NCBI RefSeq assembly: GCF_031458075.1
Contig: NZ_JAVDXT010000001.1
Coordinates: forward strand, 930,001-994,000
DNA from: Rhodoferax_B ferrireducens_A
Lineage (GTDB): Bacteria; Pseudomonadota; Gammaproteobacteria; Burkholderiales; Burkholderiaceae_C
Direction: 5' to 3'
DNA: 64,000 nt
Both the position numbers and the translations under genes were made by a program. The notes under the pieces were generated by a model. The model was not told where the DNA came from. It saw only the letters and a program-made list of their open reading frames with translations, and did not search any database. How positions within the stretch are numbered: the first letter of the stretch is position 1; each line of letters begins with the position of its first letter. This document shows, one piece after another, positions 8,143 through 17,079 of the stretch.

Positions 8143-9219
8143 ATGCCGCACAACCCTCCCAACCCCTATATCGCGCGCTTCCAGGCGTTTGATTTGTTGG
8201 CCACCCTGGTGGCCGTGCTGCGCAGCGATGGCGCGGTGCTGTTTGCCAATGCGGCGCTGGAAGACGCCTTGGGCACCTCGCGCCGCACCATCGAAGGCTC
8301 GCATTTCCCCGACTGCTTTACCGAGCCGCTGATTCTGCAGAACGCGCTGGAAGGGGCGGGCAGCAACGAGTTTGCGGCCTTGCGCTACGACGCCTGGCTC
8401 AAGCGCCTGAACCACGACCCGGTGCCGGTGCATGTGATCCTGGCCCAGACCGAACGGCAGGGCGAGGTCATCATCGAGCTGCTGCCGCAGGAACAGCAGG
8501 CTAAGCAGGACCGCGAGGAACGCCTGATCGACCAGGCCCAGGCCAACAAGGAGCTGATCCGGAATCTGGCCCATGAGATCAAGAACCCGTTGGGCGGCAT
8601 CCGCGGCGCAGCCCAGTTGCTGGAGATGGAGATCGAGTCGCGCGAACTCATCGAATACACCCAGGTCATCATCCACGAGGCCGATCGTCTGCAAAGCCTG
8701 GTCGATCGGCTGCTGGCACCGCACCGGCGCCCGCACGTGGTCGGCGACGTGAACATCCACGAAATTTGCGAGCGCGTGCGCTCCCTGATCCTGGCCGAAT
8801 TTCCGCGTGGGCTGAAGATCGAACGCGAGTACGACGTGTCGATTCCTGAGTTCCGCGGCGACCGCGAACAGCTGATCCAGGCGGTGCTGAACGTGGCCCA
8901 CAACGCCACCCAGGCCCTCAGCGAACGGATTGCCGATGGCGATGCGCAGATCACTTTTCTGTCGCGGATTGCGCGCCAAGTTACCTTTGGTAAGCAGCGC
9001 TACCGATTGGCATTGGAATTGCATGTCATCGACAACGGCCCGGGTGTACCGGAGTCGATCAAGGACCGTATTTTTTACCCGCTGGTGTCGGGCAGGGAAG
9101 GCGGGTCCGGGCTGGGGCTGACATTGGCGCAAACCTTTGTCCAGCAACACCATGGCTTGATCGAATGCGACAGTGTTCCGGGCCGCACGGACTTTAAATT
9201 ATTGATACCGCTGCCTTGA
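8143..9219 (+). CDS. glnL: Nitrogen regulation sensor histidine kinase NtrB (GlnL)
   Basis: 358 residues, no membrane segments. A PAS-like sensor domain (about 15-125) precedes the H-box NLAHEIKNPLGG with the phospho-accepting His at residue 144. The N-box (NVAHNATQAL), G1 box (VIDNGPGVP) and G2 box (GREGGSGLGLTLAQ) follow. NtrB autophosphorylates and phosphorylates NtrC when glutamine is low; PII protein switches it to a phosphatase. The ntrC gene starts 37 bases downstream. Confidence 0.97.
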   Translation: MPHNPPNPYIARFQAFDLLATLVAVLRSDGAVLFANAALEDALGTSRRTIEGSHFPDCFTEPLILQNALEGAGSNEFAALRYDAWLKRLNHDPVPVHVILAQTERQGEVIIELLPQEQQAKQDREERLIDQAQANKELIRNLAHEIKNPLGGIRGAAQLLEMEIESRELIEYTQVIIHEADRLQSLVDRLLAPHRRPHVVGDVNIHEICERVRSLILAEFPRGLKIEREYDVSIPEFRGDREQLIQAVLNVAHNATQALSERIADGDAQITFLSRIARQVTFGKQRYRLALELHVIDNGPGVPESIKDRIFYPLVSGREGGSGLGLTLAQTFVQQHHGLIECDSVPGRTDFKLLIPLP

Positions 9220-9256
9220 AAAAGCCAAGGCAGCCTGACCCGAGGTGACCCCCGAC

Positions 9257-10792
9257 ATGAAGCCGATCTGGATAGTAGACGACGACCAATCCATCCGCTT
9301 TGTGCTGGAAAAAGCGCTGCTCAGAGAAGACCTGCCGACCCGCAGCTTCACCAACCCGCGCGACGTGCTGCTGGCACTCGAACAGGCCACCGACGAAGAC
9401 GGCCCGCAAATCCTGGTCAGCGACATCCGCATGCCTGGCGGCTCCGGCCTCGATCTGCTGGAGAAGGTCAAGGAGCTGCATCCCGGCCTGCCGGTGATCA
9501 TCATGACCGCCTTCTCCGACCTGGACAGCGCGGTGTCGGCCTTCCAGGGCGGCGCCTTCGAATACCTGCCCAAGCCGTTTGACCTGCCCAAGGCGGTCGA
9601 GCTGATCCGCCGTGCGGTCGAAGAAAGCCAGCGCGAAGAAGTCGCCGAAGAGCGCATGGCCGCGGCCCCCGAAATGCTGGGCCAGGCCCCGGCCATGCAG
9701 GACGTGTTCCGCGCCATCGGCCGGCTCAGCCAGAGCAATGTGACGGTGATGATCACCGGCGAATCCGGCTCCGGCAAGGAACTGGTGGCCCGCGCGCTGC
9801 ACAAGCATTCGCCGCGCGCCAACGGCCCGTTCGTGGCCATCAACACCGCGGCTATCCCGAAGGACTTGCTGGAAAGCGAACTGTTCGGCCATGAGCGCGG
9901 CGCCTTCACGGGCGCGCAGACCATGCGCCGCGGCCGCTTCGAGCAGGCCGATGGCGGCACGCTGTTCCTGGATGAAATCGGCGACATGCCGTTCGACCTG
10001 CAGACCCGCTTGCTGCGGGTGCTGAGCGATGGCCACTTCTACCGTGTCGGCGGCCACAATGCCGTCAAGGCCCAGGTGCGGGTTATCGCCGCCACCCACC
10101 AGGACCTGGAGCAGCGCGTGCGCGACGGCGTGTTCCGCGAGGATTTGTTCCACCGCCTGAATGTGATCCGCCTGCGCCTGCCCGCGCTGCGCGAGCGCGT
10201 CGAAGACGTGCCCATGCTGACCCGGCACTTCCTGCAGCAAAGCGCCAAGCAGCTGGGCGTCGAGCCCAAGCGCATCTCCGATGCGGCGCTGGCGCAGATT
10301 GCGCTGTTCTCCTTCCCTGGCAATGTGCGCCAGCTGGAAAACCTGTGCCACTGGCTGACCGTGATGGCGCCGGCCCAGGTGATCGAGCCCAAGGACTTGC
10401 CGCCCGAGATCGTGGGCGTGGCCGTGCCGCCGGCCAGCCTGGGCCACACCACGGCGACCCGCATCGTTGGCGTGCCGCTGCCGCTGACCGAGGCCACGCT
10501 GGACACCGAAGACGAACCGATGCTGAAGATCCCCAGCCTGGAAGCACCGGTGGCCGGCCCGGCGCCGCTGGCTGCCAGCAGCGGCTGGGAGCTGGGCCTG
10601 GAGGCCGAGGCGCTGGAGCTGCTGGCCCACGACCGGCATGACGTGTGGGACATCTTGTCGCGCCGTTTCGAGTCCAAGCTGATCCTGACCGCCTTGCACA
10701 ACACCCGTGGCCGGCGCATCGAGGCCGCGCAGAAGCTGGGCATAGGCCGCAACACCATCACCCGCAAGATCCAGGAACTGGGTTTGGAATGA
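9257..10792 (+). CDS. glnG: Nitrogen regulation response regulator NtrC (GlnG), sigma54 activator
   Basis: 511 residues from the ATG at 9257, preceded by GAGGTG at a good distance (an in-frame GTG at 9245 is the alternative). The receiver domain (1-120) has acidic residues at 8-10, phospho-acceptor Asp56 (LVSDIRMPG), Thr in MTAFS and Lys in PKPFD. The AAA+ domain has Walker A GESGSGKE, the sigma54-contacting GAFTGA loop and Walker B GGTLFLDEIGD. A Fis-type helix-turn-helix lies at the C-terminus (RIEAAQKLGIGRNTITRKI). It should drive the sigma54 promoter of glnA, and possibly the sigma54-like promoter at 19219. A strong hairpin follows its stop. Confidence 0.97.
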   Translation: MKPIWIVDDDQSIRFVLEKALLREDLPTRSFTNPRDVLLALEQATDEDGPQILVSDIRMPGGSGLDLLEKVKELHPGLPVIIMTAFSDLDSAVSAFQGGAFEYLPKPFDLPKAVELIRRAVEESQREEVAEERMAAAPEMLGQAPAMQDVFRAIGRLSQSNVTVMITGESGSGKELVARALHKHSPRANGPFVAINTAAIPKDLLESELFGHERGAFTGAQTMRRGRFEQADGGTLFLDEIGDMPFDLQTRLLRVLSDGHFYRVGGHNAVKAQVRVIAATHQDLEQRVRDGVFREDLFHRLNVIRLRLPALRERVEDVPMLTRHFLQQSAKQLGVEPKRISDAALAQIALFSFPGNVRQLENLCHWLTVMAPAQVIEPKDLPPEIVGVAVPPASLGHTTATRIVGVPLPLTEATLDTEDEPMLKIPSLEAPVAGPAPLAASSGWELGLEAEALELLAHDRHDVWDILSRRFESKLILTALHNTRGRRIEAAQKLGIGRNTITRKIQELGLE

Positions 10793-10796
10793 AATA

Positions 10797-10837
10797 AGCA
10801 CCCTGCGCTTATTCCATAAGCGCAGGGTGCTACTGTT
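10797..10837 (+). terminator. Terminator after ntrC, built from the interspersed repeat family
   Basis: A perfect 16-base stem (10797-10812 with 10816-10831, beginning AGCACCCTGCGCTTAT) has a three-base loop and a T-run close behind. The arm sequence GCGCTTAT-x-ATAAGCGC recurs at about 61899-61918, so this terminator appears to be a member of the repeat family. Confidence 0.8.
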
Positions 10838-10845
10838 TTTGATGA

Positions 10846-11008
10846 TTTCGCGCCCAGGCTGCGGCGCGAAAATTCTCTTGCCTGGCGCGCGCAAAGCGTA
10901 CTAAAGTCATCCCGAGTTGTAACAAAGGCGCCCGACATGCTGAGCCAGCCGCGCTGGCCTGCCGGTGCTGCGCCTTAGCTTGACCTCTGTAGCCCGGCCG
11001 TACGGCCG
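10846..11008 (+). promoter_or_regulatory. Two inverted repeats in the leader of the GGDEF-EAL gene
   Basis: TTTCGCGCC (10846-10854) and GGCGCGAAA (10863-10871) form perfect 9-base arms with an 8-base spacer. CGGCCGTACGGCCG (10995-11008) is a perfect 14-base palindrome shortly before the ribosome-binding site. They could be operators or leader hairpins; no known riboswitch is recognised. Confidence 0.4.
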
Positions 11009-11037
11009 CTGCCAGGGGCGCACGGGGAGGGTCCGCC

Positions 11038-13707
11038 ATGGTGCTTCACCTGGCCCAGGACGTGGCTTGGATGCTCGTGCTGGGCGTATTGCAATGCCTG
11101 CATCTGCGCTTGTGGACCGAGCACCGGCGGGCCGGCCAGTGGGCCAGTGGTCTGCTGTTCGGCGGCGTCTGCATTCTGGGCATGATGGACCCGTTTATCG
11201 ACATGCCCGGCGTGGCCCTGGACGGGCGTTCGGTGGTGCTGGGCATCGCCGGCCTGTTTGGCGGCCTGCTGGTGGCCGGCATTGCGGCGCTGCTGGCCGG
11301 CGGCTACAGCCTGTGGCTGGGCCATGCCGACATGCTGGCGGGCCTGGTACTGGTGGCGGCCTGCACCACGCTGGGCCTGCTGTACCGGGCCGCGGTGGCG
11401 CGGGGCTGGGCCACCCTGGGCGCGCTGCCGCTGCTGGCTTTCGGCATGCTGCTGCAGTGGATCCACCTGGCCTGCCTGGCCTTGCTGCCCGAGCCGATTC
11501 CCGCCGCCCAGTGGACGCCCATGGCCTTGTCCCTGCTGCTGATCTTTACGCCGGCCACCTTGCTGCTGGGCAGCGTGCTGCAAGAAGGCCAGCGGCGCGA
11601 CGCCATCGACCTGGCGCTGCGCGAGTCCGAGGCGCGCTTTCGCAGCCTGCTGCAGGACATTCCGGCGGTATCGGTCCAGGCCTATGCACCCGACGGCACC
11701 ACCCGCTACTGGAACAAGGCCTCCGAGCAGCTGTACGGCTTCAGCGCCGAGGAGGCCCTGGGCCGCAATCTGCGCGACCTGATCATTCCACAGGAAATGC
11801 GCGAAGGCGTGCGCGAGGCGATGGAGCAGATGTTCCGCACCCGCCAGGCGATTCCGGCCGGCGAGCTGTTGCTGCTGCACAAGGACGGCAGCCGGGTGCC
11901 GGTGTTCTCCAGCCATGCCTATGTGCAGGCGCGCGGCCGGCCGGCGGAGATGTTTTGCATCGACATCGACCTGTCGGCCCGGGTGCGCGCCGAGGCCGAG
12001 TTGCGCATTGCCGCCACCGCGTTTGAATCCCGCGAAGGCATGCTGGTGACCGACCCGCAGCAGGTCATACTGCGCGCCAACCGGGCCTTCACCCAGAGCA
12101 TGGGCTATACCGATGCCGAGGCCGTGGGGCAAACGCTAGCGCTGCTGCAGGCCGGGCCGGACACCGCCACCAGCTTCCAGCTACTGCAGCAGGCCTTGCG
12201 CAGCCAGGGCCAATGGGCGGGCGAGATCTGGAGCCGGCGCAAGAATGGCGAGGAGTTTCCACAGTGGGTCACCATCAACGCGGTGCATGACGAGGCGGGC
12301 GGGGTCAGCCACTACATCGCCACCCTGGTTGACATTACCCAGCGCAAGGCCGCCGAGGAGCAGATTCGCCAGCTGGCCTTCTTCGACCCGCTGACCCATC
12401 TGCCGAACCGGCGCCTGTTGATGGACCGGCTGCAGCGCGCGCTGGCCGCCAGCGAGCGCAACAAGCGCACCGGGGCACTGCTGTTCGTCGACCTGGACCA
12501 CTTCAAAACCCTGAACGACACCCAGGGCCACGAAAAAGGCGATCTGCTGCTGCAGCAGGTGGCACAGCGGCTGCAGACCTGCGTGCGCGACCGTGATACC
12601 GTGGCCCGCCTGGGCGGCGACGAGTTCCTGGTGGTGCTGGAAGACCTGGACGCCGCAGCGGCCCATGCGGCCGCACACGTGAAATCCGTCAGCGAGAAGA
12701 TCGTGGCCCAGCTGCACCAGCTGTACCGCTTGGGCAACCTGGACTACAACAGCACGGCCAGCGTGGGCATCGCCATGTACAGCGGCCAGGGCACGCCGGC
12801 CGAGGAGCTGCTCAAGCAGGCCGACATGGCCATGTACCAGGCCAAGGCCGAGGGGCGCGATGGCCTGCGCTTCTTCGACCCGGCGATGCAGGCCGTGGTG
12901 AATGCGCGCGCCGCGCTGGAAGCCGACCTGCGCCAAGGCCTGGCGCTCGGCCAGTTCCTGCTGTACTACCAGCCGCAGGTGGATGCGCAAGGCCGGGTCA
13001 CCGGCGCCGAGGCCTTGCTGCGCTGGCCGCACCCCACGCGCGGCATGGTGCCGCCGGTGCACTTCATCCCGCTGGCCGAGGAAACCGGCCACATCCTGCC
13101 CCTGGGCCGCTGGGTGCTGCAGACCGCCTGTGCCCAGCTGGTGGCCTGGGCCCAGGACCCGGTGCTGGGGCGGCTGGTGCTGGCGGTGAACGTCAGCGCC
13201 CGGCAGTTCCGCGACCCGGACTTCGCCAGCGGCGTGCTGGCCCTGCTGCACAGCAGCGGCGCCAACCCGCGGCGGCTCAAGCTGGAGCTGACCGAGAGCA
13301 TGCTGGCCGACAACCTCGACGACATGGTGGAGAAGATGGCGGCCCTGGGCGCACACGGCATCCGCTTTGCATTGGACGACTTCGGCACCGGCTATTCGTC
13401 GCTGTCCTACCTCAAGCGGCTGCCGCTGGACGAGCTGAAGATCGACCAGTCGTTTGTGCGCGATGTGCTCGTCGACCCCAGCGATGCAGCCATCGTGCGC
13501 ACCGTCGTCGGGCTGGCGCACAACCTGGGTCTCGAGGTGCTGGCCGAAGGCGTGGAAACCGAAGCGCAAAAGGACTTTCTGGCGCGCTGCCACTGCCATG
13601 TCTACCAGGGCTATCTGTTCAGTCGGCCGGTGCCGGTGGCCGCGTTTGAAGCCTTTGTGCTGGGCAGTGCGCAGCCGGCTTCTGTGGACGAGGTGAAGGC
13701 CGCCTAG
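11038..13707 (+). CDS. Membrane-bound PAS-PAS-GGDEF-EAL cyclic-di-GMP enzyme
   Basis: 889 residues. The N-terminal 185 residues hold about six hydrophobic helices and resemble the 5TM-5TMR_LYT sensor domain (DGRSVVLGIAGLFGG). Two PAS domains follow (about 195-315 and 325-435). The GGDEF domain (about 445-605) has an intact RLGGDEF active site, and the EAL domain (about 625-870) keeps EALLRW, NVSARQF, ELTES, DDFGTGYSS, KIDQSF, EGVETEAQ and QGYLF. Both cyclase and phosphodiesterase sites therefore look competent, and PAS input may set the balance. The ATG at 11038 has GGGAGG upstream. It is a single gene after the ntrC terminator. Confidence 0.93.
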   Translation: MVLHLAQDVAWMLVLGVLQCLHLRLWTEHRRAGQWASGLLFGGVCILGMMDPFIDMPGVALDGRSVVLGIAGLFGGLLVAGIAALLAGGYSLWLGHADMLAGLVLVAACTTLGLLYRAAVARGWATLGALPLLAFGMLLQWIHLACLALLPEPIPAAQWTPMALSLLLIFTPATLLLGSVLQEGQRRDAIDLALRESEARFRSLLQDIPAVSVQAYAPDGTTRYWNKASEQLYGFSAEEALGRNLRDLIIPQEMREGVREAMEQMFRTRQAIPAGELLLLHKDGSRVPVFSSHAYVQARGRPAEMFCIDIDLSARVRAEAELRIAATAFESREGMLVTDPQQVILRANRAFTQSMGYTDAEAVGQTLALLQAGPDTATSFQLLQQALRSQGQWAGEIWSRRKNGEEFPQWVTINAVHDEAGGVSHYIATLVDITQRKAAEEQIRQLAFFDPLTHLPNRRLLMDRLQRALAASERNKRTGALLFVDLDHFKTLNDTQGHEKGDLLLQQVAQRLQTCVRDRDTVARLGGDEFLVVLEDLDAAAAHAAAHVKSVSEKIVAQLHQLYRLGNLDYNSTASVGIAMYSGQGTPAEELLKQADMAMYQAKAEGRDGLRFFDPAMQAVVNARAALEADLRQGLALGQFLLYYQPQVDAQGRVTGAEALLRWPHPTRGMVPPVHFIPLAEETGHILPLGRWVLQTACAQLVAWAQDPVLGRLVLAVNVSARQFRDPDFASGVLALLHSSGANPRRLKLELTESMLADNLDDMVEKMAALGAHGIRFALDDFGTGYSSLSYLKRLPLDELKIDQSFVRDVLVDPSDAAIVRTVVGLAHNLGLEVLAEGVETEAQKDFLARCHCHVYQGYLFSRPVPVAAFEAFVLGSAQPASVDEVKAA

Positions 13708-13742
13708 GCCGTCACGTCGCTACGCAGCATAGTATGGCTTGT

Positions 13743-13790
13743 TATTGTTTTGATAGCAGGCTGCGCAAGAAAGTACTGCGCTGCAGGCCT
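13743..13790. repeat. Degenerate member of the interspersed repeat family
   Basis: The stretch TTTTGATAGCAGGCTGCGCA followed by a TACTGCGCTGCAGG arm resembles the family's right end (CTGCGCAAG-CTGCTATCAAA) read on the other strand. It lies in the 227-base gap between the GGDEF-EAL gene and the small Ala/Lys-rich gene. Identity to the core is weak. Confidence 0.35.
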
Positions 13791-13934
13791 GTTGGGCTGC
13801 ATTTGTATAAAGAAATGTATAGATGGTCAACGCGCAATTCCAGCCGGCGTTGTGGGTACAGGTCTGAATATGTATCGGACTTGCTCGACGAAGTCGGAGC
13901 CCACTGCGACTGTTGCTAACAAGGATTATTTGCC

Positions 13935-14192
13935 ATGACCACGATCAAGTCTCTTTTCGCCGCTGCCCTGATTTCTACCCTGGCTGCAGCTTCGTTTGCC
14001 CAGGCACCTGCTGCCACCAAAGACGCCGCCGCGCCTGCGGCCGCTGCACCCGCAGATGCTGCATCGCACGCCAAGAAGCCGGTGAAAAAGCATGTGGCGA
14101 AGAAGCCCGCCGCCAAGAAAGAGGAAAAGACTGCCGCTGTTCCAGCGACTCCTGCTACGCCAGCGACTCCCGCTGCTTCCGCCGCCAAATAA
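13935..14192 (+). CDS. Small exported Ala/Lys/Pro-rich protein, unknown function
   Basis: 85 residues. The signal peptide is residues 1-22 (MTTIKSLFAAALISTLAAASFAQ). The mature chain is low complexity: an Ala-rich stretch with Asp, a basic block HAKKPVKKHVAKKPAAKK resembling a histone H1-type tail, then repeated ATPATPATP. AAGGA precedes the ATG and a strong terminator follows the stop, so it is an independent, probably well-expressed unit. Its basic, disordered nature suggests binding to acidic envelope polymers, but that is a guess. Confidence 0.75.
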   Translation: MTTIKSLFAAALISTLAAASFAQAPAATKDAAAPAAAAPADAASHAKKPVKKHVAKKPAAKKEEKTAAVPATPATPATPAASAAK

Positions 14193-14211
14193 ACCCACGG
14201 CTTGGCTGAAG

Positions 14212-14247
14212 AACGGAGGCTGAAGCCATTCAGCCTCCGTTTTTTTT
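14212..14247 (+). terminator. Rho-independent terminator
   Basis: Perfect 13-base stem AACGGAGGCTGAA / TTCAGCCTCCGTT with a GCCA loop and eight T. It ends the small Ala/Lys-rich gene and lies just before the stop of the convergent CoA-transferase. Confidence 0.92.
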
Positions 14248-14284
14248 GCGCCAGCGTTTTCTGCTTGCGACGTGGCGCTGTAGC

Positions 14285-15481
14285 TCAGGCCACCACGCCC
14301 TGCGCGCGCAGCGTGGCGATCTGCGCATCCGACAAGCCCATGCCGCGCAGCACCGCGTCGGTATCGCCGCCCAGATGCGGCGCCGCGCTGCGGATCGCGC
14401 CGGGCGTGGCCGACAGCTTGGGCACGATACCCGGCACTTCCAGCGTGTCGCCGTCGCGCGTGGTCTGCTGCAGCAGCATGTCGCGCGCGCGGTAGTGTGG
14501 GTCTTCGGCAATGTCCTTGGCGGTGTAGACCCGGCCCACCGGCACGTCGGCGGCCAGCAAGGTGGTGATGACTTCCTCGACCGTATGGCGGGCCGTCCAG
14601 CTGCCGATGGCGGCGTCCAGCTCGGCGGCGCGCTGGTTGCGCCCGGCGTTCACCGCCAGGTCCGGCGCGTGGGCCAGATCGGGACGGTCTATGGCCAGCA
14701 TCAGCCGCTTGAAGATGCTGTCGCCATTGCCGGCGACCAGCACGCAGCCGTCGGTGCAGTTGTACGCATTGCTGGGCGTGATGCCGGGCAGGGCGCTGCC
14801 GGCCGGCTCGCGCACCGCGCCAAACGCGCTGTACTCGGGGATCAGGCTTTCCATCACATTGAACACCGCTTCGTGCAGCGCCACGTCGACCACCTGGCCC
14901 AGGCCGCCGTTGGCCTTGCGGTGGTGTAGCGCGGCCAGCACGCCGATGCAGCCATGCAGCGCCGCGAGCGTGTCGCCGATGGATACGCCGACCCGCACCG
15001 GCACCCGGCCCGGTTCGCCGGTCAGGTGGCGCAGCCCGCCCATGGCCTCGCCGACCACGCCAAAGCCCGGCCGATCGCGGTACGGGCCGGTCTGGCCGTA
15101 GCCGCTGATGCGCAGCATCACCAGGCCAGGATTTAGCGCATGCAATGCATCCCAACCCAGGCCCCAGGCTTCCAGCGTGCCCGGGCGAAAGTTCTCCACC
15201 AGCACATCGGCTTCGGCGATCAGTTTGCGGGCAATGTCCTGGCCGTCGGCGCTGCGCAGGTTCAGCGCGATGGAGCGCTTGTTGCGCGACTGCACCTGCC
15301 ACCAGACCGAGGTGCCGTTCTGCACCATGCGCCAGTTGCGCAGCGGGTCGCCACTACCGGGGGGTTCGATCTTGATGACATCGGCGCCAAAGTCGCCGAG
15401 TGTCTTGGCAGCGAACGGCCCGGCGATCAGCTGGCCCATCTCTATGACTTTGACGCCCTGAAGGGCCTGCGGTGTGCTCAT
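14285..15481 (-). CDS. CaiB/BaiF family (class III) CoA-transferase
   Basis: 398 residues, the usual family length. The hallmark N-terminus LQGVKVIEMGQLIAGPFA, the CoA-site ENFRPGTLE, and the block GYGQTGPYRDRPGF followed by GVSIGD with catalytic Asp at about residue 170 are all present. The family moves CoA between carboxylic acids (carnitine, formyl/oxalyl, succinyl/benzylsuccinyl types). No acyl-CoA dehydrogenase or ligase sits nearby, so the substrate is open. A copy of the interspersed repeat lies between its start and the end of the upstream exonuclease gene. Confidence 0.93.
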   Translation of the reverse strand: MSTPQALQGVKVIEMGQLIAGPFAAKTLGDFGADVIKIEPPGSGDPLRNWRMVQNGTSVWWQVQSRNKRSIALNLRSADGQDIARKLIAEADVLVENFRPGTLEAWGLGWDALHALNPGLVMLRISGYGQTGPYRDRPGFGVVGEAMGGLRHLTGEPGRVPVRVGVSIGDTLAALHGCIGVLAALHHRKANGGLGQVVDVALHEAVFNVMESLIPEYSAFGAVREPAGSALPGITPSNAYNCTDGCVLVAGNGDSIFKRLMLAIDRPDLAHAPDLAVNAGRNQRAAELDAAIGSWTARHTVEEVITTLLAADVPVGRVYTAKDIAEDPHYRARDMLLQQTTRDGDTLEVPGIVPKLSATPGAIRSAAPHLGGDTDAVLRGMGLSDAQIATLRAQGVVA

Positions 15482-15490
15482 GGCTGAAAT

Positions 15491-15549
15491 TTATAAAAAA
15501 TAGGCTGCTGGCGCAGGTACTACCTGCGCAACCAGCTATTAAAACTATA
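15491..15549. repeat. Interspersed palindromic repeat between xth and the CoA-transferase
   Basis: An AT-rich flank leads into AATAGGCTGCTGGCGCAGGT, two bases, and the complementary arm ACCTGCGCAACCAGCTATT. The arms are almost fully complementary. It reaches the stop codon of the exonuclease gene. Confidence 0.8.
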
Positions 15550-16315
15550 GTGAGCTAAGGGTGATGACGACCGGCGCGTGGTCGCTGGGCCGCTCGTTCT
15601 TGCGCGGCAGCGTGTCGATCACGCAGGCCGTCACCCGCGGTTTCAGCGCGGGGCTGACCAGCACGTGGTCGATGCGCAGGCCGCGGTTGCGGCGGAAACC
15701 GAAGTCGCGGTAGTCCCACCACGAATAGCATTTGTCCGGCTGGGGGAACATGCGGTGCGTGTCGGTCAGGCCCAGCCCCACCAGGGCCTGCAGGTGGTAG
15801 CGCTCTTCGTCGGTGCAGTGGATGGTGTCTTTCAACAGCACCGGGTCCCACACGTCCAGGTCGTCGAAGGTGATGTTGTAGTCGCCCATCAGCACCAGCT
15901 GTGGGTACAGCAGCATCTCGGCCTTGATCCAGTCGCGCAGGGCTTTCAGCCAGTACATCTTGTACTCAAACTTCTCGGTGCCGGGCGCCTGGCCGTTGGG
16001 GAAGTAGGCGCCGATGACGCGCACACCGTTCACCGTGCCGGTGATCACGCGGGCCAGCTCGTCGCTGAAGCCGGGGATGTTCTTCACCACATCGGTGGCT
16101 TCGGTCTTGCTGAGCAAGGCCACGCCGTTATAGGTCTTCTGGCCGAACCACTGCGCCTGGTAACCGGCGGCGGCAAAAGCCGCGTGCGGAAACTTGTCGT
16201 CGGTCATCTTGGTTTCCTGCAGCACCAGCACATCGACCGGGTTGGCGGCCAGCCAGTCCAGTACCTGGGGCAGGCGTACGGTGAGGGAGTTGACGTTCCA
16301 GGTGGCAAGACGCAT
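15545..16315 (-). CDS. xth: Exodeoxyribonuclease III (AP endonuclease)
   Basis: 256 residues from the ATG at 16315, preceded by AGGAAA; an upstream extension to 16429 has no family similarity. The exonuclease/endonuclease/phosphatase fold motifs are complete: WNVNS, LQETK (metal-binding Glu34), GAYFPNG, MGDYNI, DYRDFGFRRNRGLRIDHVL and SDHAPVV. It cleaves 5' of abasic sites and degrades 3' ends of duplex DNA during base-excision repair. Confidence 0.96.
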   Translation of the reverse strand: MRLATWNVNSLTVRLPQVLDWLAANPVDVLVLQETKMTDDKFPHAAFAAAGYQAQWFGQKTYNGVALLSKTEATDVVKNIPGFSDELARVITGTVNGVRVIGAYFPNGQAPGTEKFEYKMYWLKALRDWIKAEMLLYPQLVLMGDYNITFDDLDVWDPVLLKDTIHCTDEERYHLQALVGLGLTDTHRMFPQPDKCYSWWDYRDFGFRRNRGLRIDHVLVSPALKPRVTACVIDTLPRKNERPSDHAPVVITLSSL

Positions 16316-16536
16316 TGTTTTCCTAACTTGGTGTTGAAAGAATTTAATTTTTATCCACGGTGCGGCAGGTGACGGCTCCACTGCCGGAAAATCCGAACCG
16401 CGCTGGGGGACGGACCAGCATGTGCGCACCGCTTGCTCGAAGAATCGAATGTACTCGCTGACCGCAGTCTGGAGCAGTGGCAGCGGGACGCCTTGAGGCA
16501 GGTCGATGCGGGCCTGCGTGCACTTGGACTGAGAGG

Positions 16537-17043
16537 CTAGCTCTGGGCAATCTGTAGCTTCGCGGCTGCGGGCATATGCCTCTCTCGCCGTCCCGCGAGG
16601 GCGCCGGCATAGATCGTAAGGCCCATGCGCACTGCCTCCTGCTCGGGTGGTGTCAGATGGGCAAGTGCCGACGAGACCTGGTGACGGCCGAATGCCTCGA
16701 TCGCAGCGCGGCTCTTCTGGCCCTTGCGGGTCAACTTGAGGTGCTTTATCCGGGCATCTGCCGCGCTCGTCGACTCCATAAGCTCCCCTGCAGTGATGAG
16801 CTTGCGCAGCATGCGGCTGACACTGGACTTTTCAAGACCCAGGAATTCCGTCACTTCGCTGGCGGTCATCGACTGGCGGGCCCCAATTTCTATCAGCGTG
16901 TGCACTGCCGACGGCGGATAGTCGGTAGCCGCCAGTGTTGTTTGCAGAAAACCGAGTTCGCGCACCATCTGCCGCGAAGCGGCGCGTATTGCGTCAACCA
17001 GTACGCCGTCAGACGACGCGACGGATGTCCTTTTTTTGCTCAT
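16537..17043 (-). CDS. MarR-family transcriptional regulator
   Basis: 168 residues from the ATG at 17043 (the frame stays open further upstream but runs across the divergent promoter). The winged-helix core reads ASEVTEFLGLEKSSVSRMLRKLITAGELM, then the wing STSAADARIKHLKLTRKG. The protein would bind DNA as a dimer and release it on a phenolic or other ligand. It is divergent from a short-chain dehydrogenase gene, and a perfect inverted repeat overlaps its start codon, so it likely represses itself and the dehydrogenase. GC appears lower here than in neighbouring genes. Confidence 0.9.
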   Translation of the reverse strand: MSKKRTSVASSDGVLVDAIRAASRQMVRELGFLQTTLAATDYPPSAVHTLIEIGARQSMTASEVTEFLGLEKSSVSRMLRKLITAGELMESTSAADARIKHLKLTRKGQKSRAAIEAFGRHQVSSALAHLTPPEQEAVRMGLTIYAGALAGRRERHMPAAAKLQIAQS

Positions 17044-17064
17044 AAGTTGTATTATGCAACTTAT
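17042..17064. promoter_or_regulatory. Probable MarR operator
   Basis: A perfect inverted repeat with arms ATAAGTTG (17042-17049) and CAACTTAT (17057-17064) and a 7-base spacer. Size and AT content suit a MarR dimer. It spans the start of the regulator gene and lies 15 bases before the dehydrogenase start. Confidence 0.75.
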
Positions 17065-17079
17065 TTTCAAAGGACATCT

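Noticed and set aside
8116..9153. Antisense frames over ntrB, ntrC and the GGDEF-EAL gene
   Set aside because: Same GC-driven mirror frames, with no start signals or domains.
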